A DNA stretch of 64,000 nt, from NCBI GenBank assembly GCA_001839685.1, contig MLAK01000671.1:108883-172882 (forward strand), given 5' to 3'. The translations under genes and the position numbers were made by a program. Source of the stretch: Tritrichomonas foetus. Taxonomy: Eukaryota; Parabasalia; Tritrichomonadida; Tritrichomonadidae. Of the stretch, positions 59,801 to 64,000 are shown piece after piece (position 1 is the stretch's first letter; each line of letters opens with the position of its first letter). The notes under the pieces were generated by a model. The model searched no databases. It saw only the letters and a program-made list of their open reading frames with translations, and had not been told where the DNA came from.

Positions 59801-60760
59801 ATAATTTATTTCAAATTTTGAGAGAAAATGTGACGAAAATTTGGCGGTTATTTGCCCATTAACCGTTGGGTCAATTTCGATTACCCAAAATTTAGGTTGA
59901 TATCAATGCCCCAGGTAAATTCCTTTAAAATCCAATTTTTAACTTTTTCTATTGAAGATTACTTATATAATAGCTTGATTTCGCAGAGGATACCTAATTT
60001 CTGGAATTGTGCGAGTTAATTTTTTCAAATACTATTGATCAATATGATAAAAAACCGCATTTGTCTATTATTAGTTGACATAATGTTCAATCAAAACTAT
60101 TTTTATTCAATTTTTATGATCTTGAAATATTAAAAACATTTAAAAGAATTTATCTCTTGAGTTGTGACATTTATTTCCGAAATAGCCAATATACTGCATA
60201 TTTCTATATGAACTTTGCGAATTCCATTCGTCTATGAAAATGCGTTATATATTGCTATTAGATTTAAAATTCTGTGTTATTCATGTAAAACTTTATTTGA
60301 TCTATCCAAAAAGGCATTTAAAAAAATCAATTTTCGAATTTCTATGATATTTGATGATATAAAATATCTGAGGTTATTAACAACAAAAACCGCACAGAAA
60401 TTCGAAATTACTGGAAAACAGCTTTCATTCGCACCCATAAACTAGTTGAGATTATTAACAAAAAATACAACAAAGAATGACGATTTACAACAATCATGAA
60501 GGCAGAATGTATACATTATGATTATCTAGAAAAATAAAAGGAGGCATCATGCTATTCAAGTTAGAGATCTATGTGGAGAGGAATCTCCAGAGCTAGGTAG
60601 TATAATTTTTCAATCTTGGTGGCAGCAGAGACATAGCAGATAATAAAACCGATTTTCATTTGTTGATACTTCTGATTATTTATTCATTCTTTGATTTGTT
60701 AATATTTTGGGAAAAAAATTAATTTAAAAGTAATAGTTTTCATACATCTATAATCATATT

Positions 60761-60840
60761 TATGCATTTATAATAACATTAATGCATTTATAATAACATT
60801 AATGCATTTATAATAACATTAATGCATTTATAATAATATT
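60761..60840. repeat. 20-base tandem repeat, four copies
   Basis: Four copies in a row of AATGCATTTATAATAACATT, the first with TATGCA and the last with AATATT variants. Non-coding. The unit contains the palindrome ATGCAT. Confidence 0.95.
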
Positions 60841-61274
60841 AATCTATAATTAGTAGTATCAATGGGTTTCTAATCAAACTACTTGATATCTACCTGCTTC
60901 TTTTCATTTTTTCAATTTTCTATATTATTATTTCGTCCTTGTGCGACTTCATTCTTTTTCTCAATAGAAATGTTTGTTTTATCAAACAATACTCATTAAG
61001 TTATTTTTCGTTGAATATTTCATTTTTGAAAACAATTGAATTAACCATTTCAATCAAGTAAACTCTATGAAATAATCGCATAACAGATCCTTTCTTCTTT
61101 GAGTTTTTCTTCCTTCATATTTAAAATTTTATTATAATTTCTAATTTTTACATGTGACGATAGAATAAATTTGACAGATAACCTCCTTAATTTATTAATT
61201 GGGTGTAAAATTCAGAAAAAATTGAATAAGATTTAGAAATACGTCAACTTCTGTTTTTCGATTTTACGACTGGC

Positions 61275-61281
61275 ACTTTTT
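61275..61281 (+). promoter_or_regulatory. ACTTTTT near Arm-like gene start
   Basis: Seven of eight bases match the reversed octamer, ending 6 bases before the ATG at 61288. Inferred promoter element. Confidence 0.3.
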
Positions 61282-61287
61282 CAGTCA

Positions 61288-62676
61288 ATGATATTGAATC
61301 AAAACTCAATTATTCACAGATCAATTTATCCTTTCAGCGCAGTAATCCATAATTTGGATACAACTGAAATTAATGATGACCATCTTTATGAAAGTGACGA
61401 AAATTACTTGCTTCGTGCCATCGATTATTTCAATGAAAATAATTTCTTCAAATTTTCTCGTAAATTATTTTCAATAACTCGAAAAAAACTAATTGAAGCC
61501 GAAAAGATACTACTGAACGAAGAAATTGTTTGTGCTATTAAGAGTGTATTAGTTAATTCCAGAGAAACTGCAAACTCTCAAACAGTATTGATACTTTTGA
61601 TGGCCACTATATCGAATTTATGGCATAATAAATCGCTTTTGAACAAAAATATTTATCGAAACGATATTTTTGATTTAATTATCGTGTTCCTTGAAAAGGA
61701 TAATTTTGATGGAGAGATATACAGAGAAGCCCTTCATTGTATCTGTTATTTTATTCAAAGTGAAGAAAATGCAATGTTTTTAATCGAACATGGCACAATT
61801 AATTCGTTGAATAATTTTATTCAAAAGAGTAATATACTTGATTCATCCTTATTGAGCTATTTTTTTAAGATCTTGTCTAGATTATATAAATATTTATCTC
61901 CAAGAAATTACAATATGATATATGATTTCACCTTCTCCTTCATTGCAATGGTTCTTGATGACTTTTATATATATATAGAAGACAAAAGATTACTGAAAGT
62001 TGCCTCTTATATAGTTCGTGATAAACAAGGATATTCTCTTTTAAAGTCCTCTCAATTTTTTCAATATTTCTTTTCAATTTCTGATATATTCTATTGTAAT
62101 ATTGTTAAATTTTCTTCTATTATTCTCAATAAAATCGTAAAATATGATGAATGGAAAGTTCTCAAATTTGAAGAATTATATAAATCATGTGTTGATATTA
62201 TCTATAATGAATTACATTTCTTACATTGGCTCAAAAATTGGCCATATTTGTGTAAATTTCTTCGTAATTCGTTATTATACCAATCTAAAGCTTTTTACGA
62301 TGCGGGACTTGTTGATTTAATGAAACAAATATTTTGTGGTGATCATAATTCTATCTTGAAAATTAACTCTTTATCATGTTATTGTGCTTATTTAATATAT
62401 TCGACCAATGATGATTTCGTTGAAGAAATTGCAAAAATAAATATTGATATACTTCTAAATTTTCTTGAGGATGATCCCCAAAATAGATCATCAAAATGGA
62501 TTTTTCAGGTATTTCTGAGAATGATAGATTTTGGAAAAATAGATAATAATCACATAGATAGTATTAATCAATTAGTTTTGGAAATTACAAATCCATTCTT
62601 ACCTGACCAAAGACTAATTGAAATGATCCACTTTCTACAAAGTAAATTAGAAATCATTTCCAAGTATCAAGCATAG
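61288..62676 (+). CDS. Arm/HEAT-like helical repeat protein, family member 3
   Basis: A 462-residue helical solenoid with Arm-like helix pairs (e.g. YREALHCICYFIQSEEN, then AMFLIEHGTINSLNNFI, the typical Arm pattern of H3 followed by 'hhxxGhhxxLhxhh'). Composition, length and acidic N-terminal segment (LYESDENYLLRA) fit the pair at 36294 and 38061, so I place it in the same lineage-specific family, though identity by eye is low. No enzymatic domain. Function unknown. Nearest neighbour is the divergent 1322-residue gene. Confidence 0.6.
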   Translation: MILNQNSIIHRSIYPFSAVIHNLDTTEINDDHLYESDENYLLRAIDYFNENNFFKFSRKLFSITRKKLIEAEKILLNEEIVCAIKSVLVNSRETANSQTVLILLMATISNLWHNKSLLNKNIYRNDIFDLIIVFLEKDNFDGEIYREALHCICYFIQSEENAMFLIEHGTINSLNNFIQKSNILDSSLLSYFFKILSRLYKYLSPRNYNMIYDFTFSFIAMVLDDFYIYIEDKRLLKVASYIVRDKQGYSLLKSSQFFQYFFSISDIFYCNIVKFSSIILNKIVKYDEWKVLKFEELYKSCVDIIYNELHFLHWLKNWPYLCKFLRNSLLYQSKAFYDAGLVDLMKQIFCGDHNSILKINSLSCYCAYLIYSTNDDFVEEIAKINIDILLNFLEDDPQNRSSKWIFQVFLRMIDFGKIDNNHIDSINQLVLEITNPFLPDQRLIEMIHFLQSKLEIISKYQA

Positions 62677-63307
62677 AAACTGAATTTCAAGAAATTTCAT
62701 ACTATGCCATTTTTTGGAAAATCATCTTTTCGAGAAACTAAGTTTTGCACACGTACAATAAAGGGATTGAACCTAGAATAAATATTAGAAAAAATAAATT
62801 TGATCAAATTTTATTAATTTACATTTCTCTTTCGTATAACTATAAGGATTCGAACATATTCAATATTTAATCTAAATACATTTGCTGAGAAAAATCGATG
62901 ATAAGCATGGTGACTGCTAACTATTTTAAATGATGTTGATATTTCCTCAATAATCCTATAAATAAATGGATGCAATCGAGAAACTTGATAACCTTTCAAA
63001 CCAGAAGTTTTTGGAAATAATAAAATCGATTATTTTATTTCCTTTTAGACAATATTTCGATTGATAATTGATCTGAAATAAAAAATTCTTAGATTAAACA
63101 GAATAAGACATACTTTTTTTCGCATTAAACAATTGTTTTTACAAATACTTTCCGTGTGAATTCAGATTTGGATCATATTATCTTATTAAAAAACGCATCT
63201 TTAATATTAAGACATTTGTCAACTCACATCGTAGTTGTTTTGTTGAGCAATAATAGAAATGTGAAAAAATAGAAGAAAGGTAGAGAATTGTGATATTTCT
63301 TCAATGA
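62677..63307. other. intergenic, no gene seen
   Basis: AT-rich spacer. The complement of 62762-62771 reads GGTTCAATCC, like a tRNA B box, but the flanks do not form a T stem, and no tRNA is called. Confidence 0.5.
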
Positions 63308-63662
63308 TTTGGCAAAAATATTCCCATTAACAATGAGAGAGTTAGTTATATAAATTATGATTTTCATGAAAAAAGTGTTAATATTAATAAGAAAGATTTG
63401 GATTTTGAAACTGATCTTCTAATTAGAAGAATTACTAATAAAAATAGAAATAATGAACTTGTTAAATTTTCTTCATTATGAATATATTAATGTAAATATT
63501 AAAGATATCTTTAAATATAACAGTCTTCATACATCAATAATGAAACCTTATCTGCCCACCTTGCAATATGCCAAAATCCTTTCACCATCAGATGAAGTCA
63601 TTCCGATAGACTGCAAATGTGAAAAGATTCTCCAGCTTGTATCCTCATTTCAATTTTTGTGA
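63308..63662 (+). pseudogene. possible frameshifted coding remnant
   Basis: From 63308 to a TGA at 63479 one frame is open without an ATG and reads as protein-like (INYDFHEKSVNINKKDLDFE, then LLIRRITNKNRNNELVKF). From 63453 a second frame, shifted by one, begins at an ATG and continues to 63662 (NVNIKDIFKYNSLHTSIM, then YAKILSPSDEVIPIDCKCEK). Together they could be one short gene with a single frameshift. No family recognised and the evidence is compositional only. Confidence 0.25.
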
Positions 63663-64000
63663 AAACCTGATTTTTTTGAGTAGTGTTTAAAAATTGATAC
63701 CTAAAAATTATTGGAGATATTCAAAAAGTTTATTTGCCTCGAAGACTAATGGCAAGATAGAAATAATTGAAAAGCTTATTAATATCCAATACAATTCTTT
63801 CAATTCAAGATTCTGAGATGAAGTTATTATTTCTATTTTGGTGAAACATAAACAATGATTAAGCAATTAAATTGGATTTGTTAATAGAAAGCGCAGAAGT
63901 TGAGGATGATCATTAATGAACATGACAAATGATATTTTTGCATCTATAATGAATCACACCATATTGGACTCTATAATTCTTCTATTATCAATATTAATAT
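63663..64000. other. window end, no gene seen
   Basis: AT-rich DNA with an AAAAAGTT octamer near 63725. No frame of note. Confidence 0.5.

Larger units (their letters stand above)
59801..61287. other. intergenic with a 20-base tandem repeat
   Basis: 1.5 kb of AT-rich DNA upstream of two divergent genes. Contains an AACTTTTT octamer at 59941-59948 (140 bases before the minus-strand start), an ACTTTTT at 61275-61281 (6 bases before the plus-strand ATG) and a tandem repeat at 60761-60840. A 76-codon frame at 60215-60445 is not supported. No RNA gene seen. Confidence 0.55.

Noticed and set aside
60215..60445. 76-codon frame in the intergenic region
   Set aside because: Not from a good start context and no homologue recognised.
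62740..62800. tRNA-like B box GGTTCAATCC on the minus strand
   Set aside because: Flanking bases do not pair into a T stem and no acceptor or anticodon stem could be built.
1..64000. CRISPR arrays, bacterial operons, ribosome-binding sites
   Set aside because: None seen; gene content and structure are eukaryotic, and tandem repeats lack spacers.
1..64000. introns with the trichomonad ACTAACACACAG 3' motif
   Set aside because: I found no convincing match adjoining any gene; all frames are continuous except where gaps or a likely indel interrupt.

Overview
The window looks like a nuclear contig from a trichomonad (Parabasalia), most likely Tritrichomonas foetus or a close relative. It is AT-rich. 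Every gene I can follow is an uninterrupted reading frame with no recognisable intron. Untranslated leaders look very short, and several starts have a TCA(T/C)(T/A)-like initiator 9-18 bases upstream. The gene mix (divergent Arm/HEAT proteins, an ankyrin protein, BTB protein, Rab, a single STT3, and degenerate mobile elements) also fits. The species call is inference; the eukaryotic protist call is firm.

Layout. 1-2545: mostly non-coding, with a pair of 15-base inverted repeats about 1.1 kb apart that may bound a decayed Tc1/mariner-like element. 2546-14928: conserved housekeeping genes: VPS16 (+), a Rab GTPase (-), DNA topoisomerase II (-), eIF3 subunit i (-), long-chain acyl-CoA synthetase (+). 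14929-16286: broken coding fragments and short repeats. 16287-20532: small genes (a hypothetical, a FOP/LisH-like basal-body candidate, a PDI, a coiled-coil protein, an HMG-box protein) around a 21-base minisatellite with an assembly gap. 20722-22318: a 1.6 kb DNA transposon with terminal inverted repeats and a 7-base target duplication. 22856-30769: an XMAP215/ch-TOG-like protein, a flavodoxin-fold oxidoreductase and STT3. 31559-34483: a P-element/THAP9-like transposase interrupted by a gap. 35143-43819: a small hypothetical, two convergent Arm-like paralogues, a BTB protein with a possible amidotransferase-like C-terminus, and an ankyrin protein. 44476-55379: a TBL2-like ER WD40 protein, TTC5, a transportin-like karyopherin, an actin-related protein (Arp4-like), the second oxidoreductase paralogue and a divergent Spt5. 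55832-59800: a 1322-residue protein with a P-loop resembling RHS/Crinkler NTPases. 61288-62676: a third Arm-like protein. The remainder holds a small frameshifted remnant.

Genes are independent units in both orientations, with no operon. Functional themes are membrane traffic (VPS16, Rab), chromatin and transcription (Top2, HMG, Arp4-like, Spt5), translation and ER (eIF3i, PDI, STT3, TBL2-like), microtubules (XMAP215-like, TTC5, FOP-like) and mobile DNA. Several apparent reading frames begin at TTG; I moved those starts to the first ATG that matches the family. A recurring octamer, AAAAAGTT in either orientation, lies close upstream of many starts and is the best candidate here for an undescribed promoter element. 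The other strongest leads are the transposon with its target duplication, the P-like transposase and the RHS/Crinkler-like protein.
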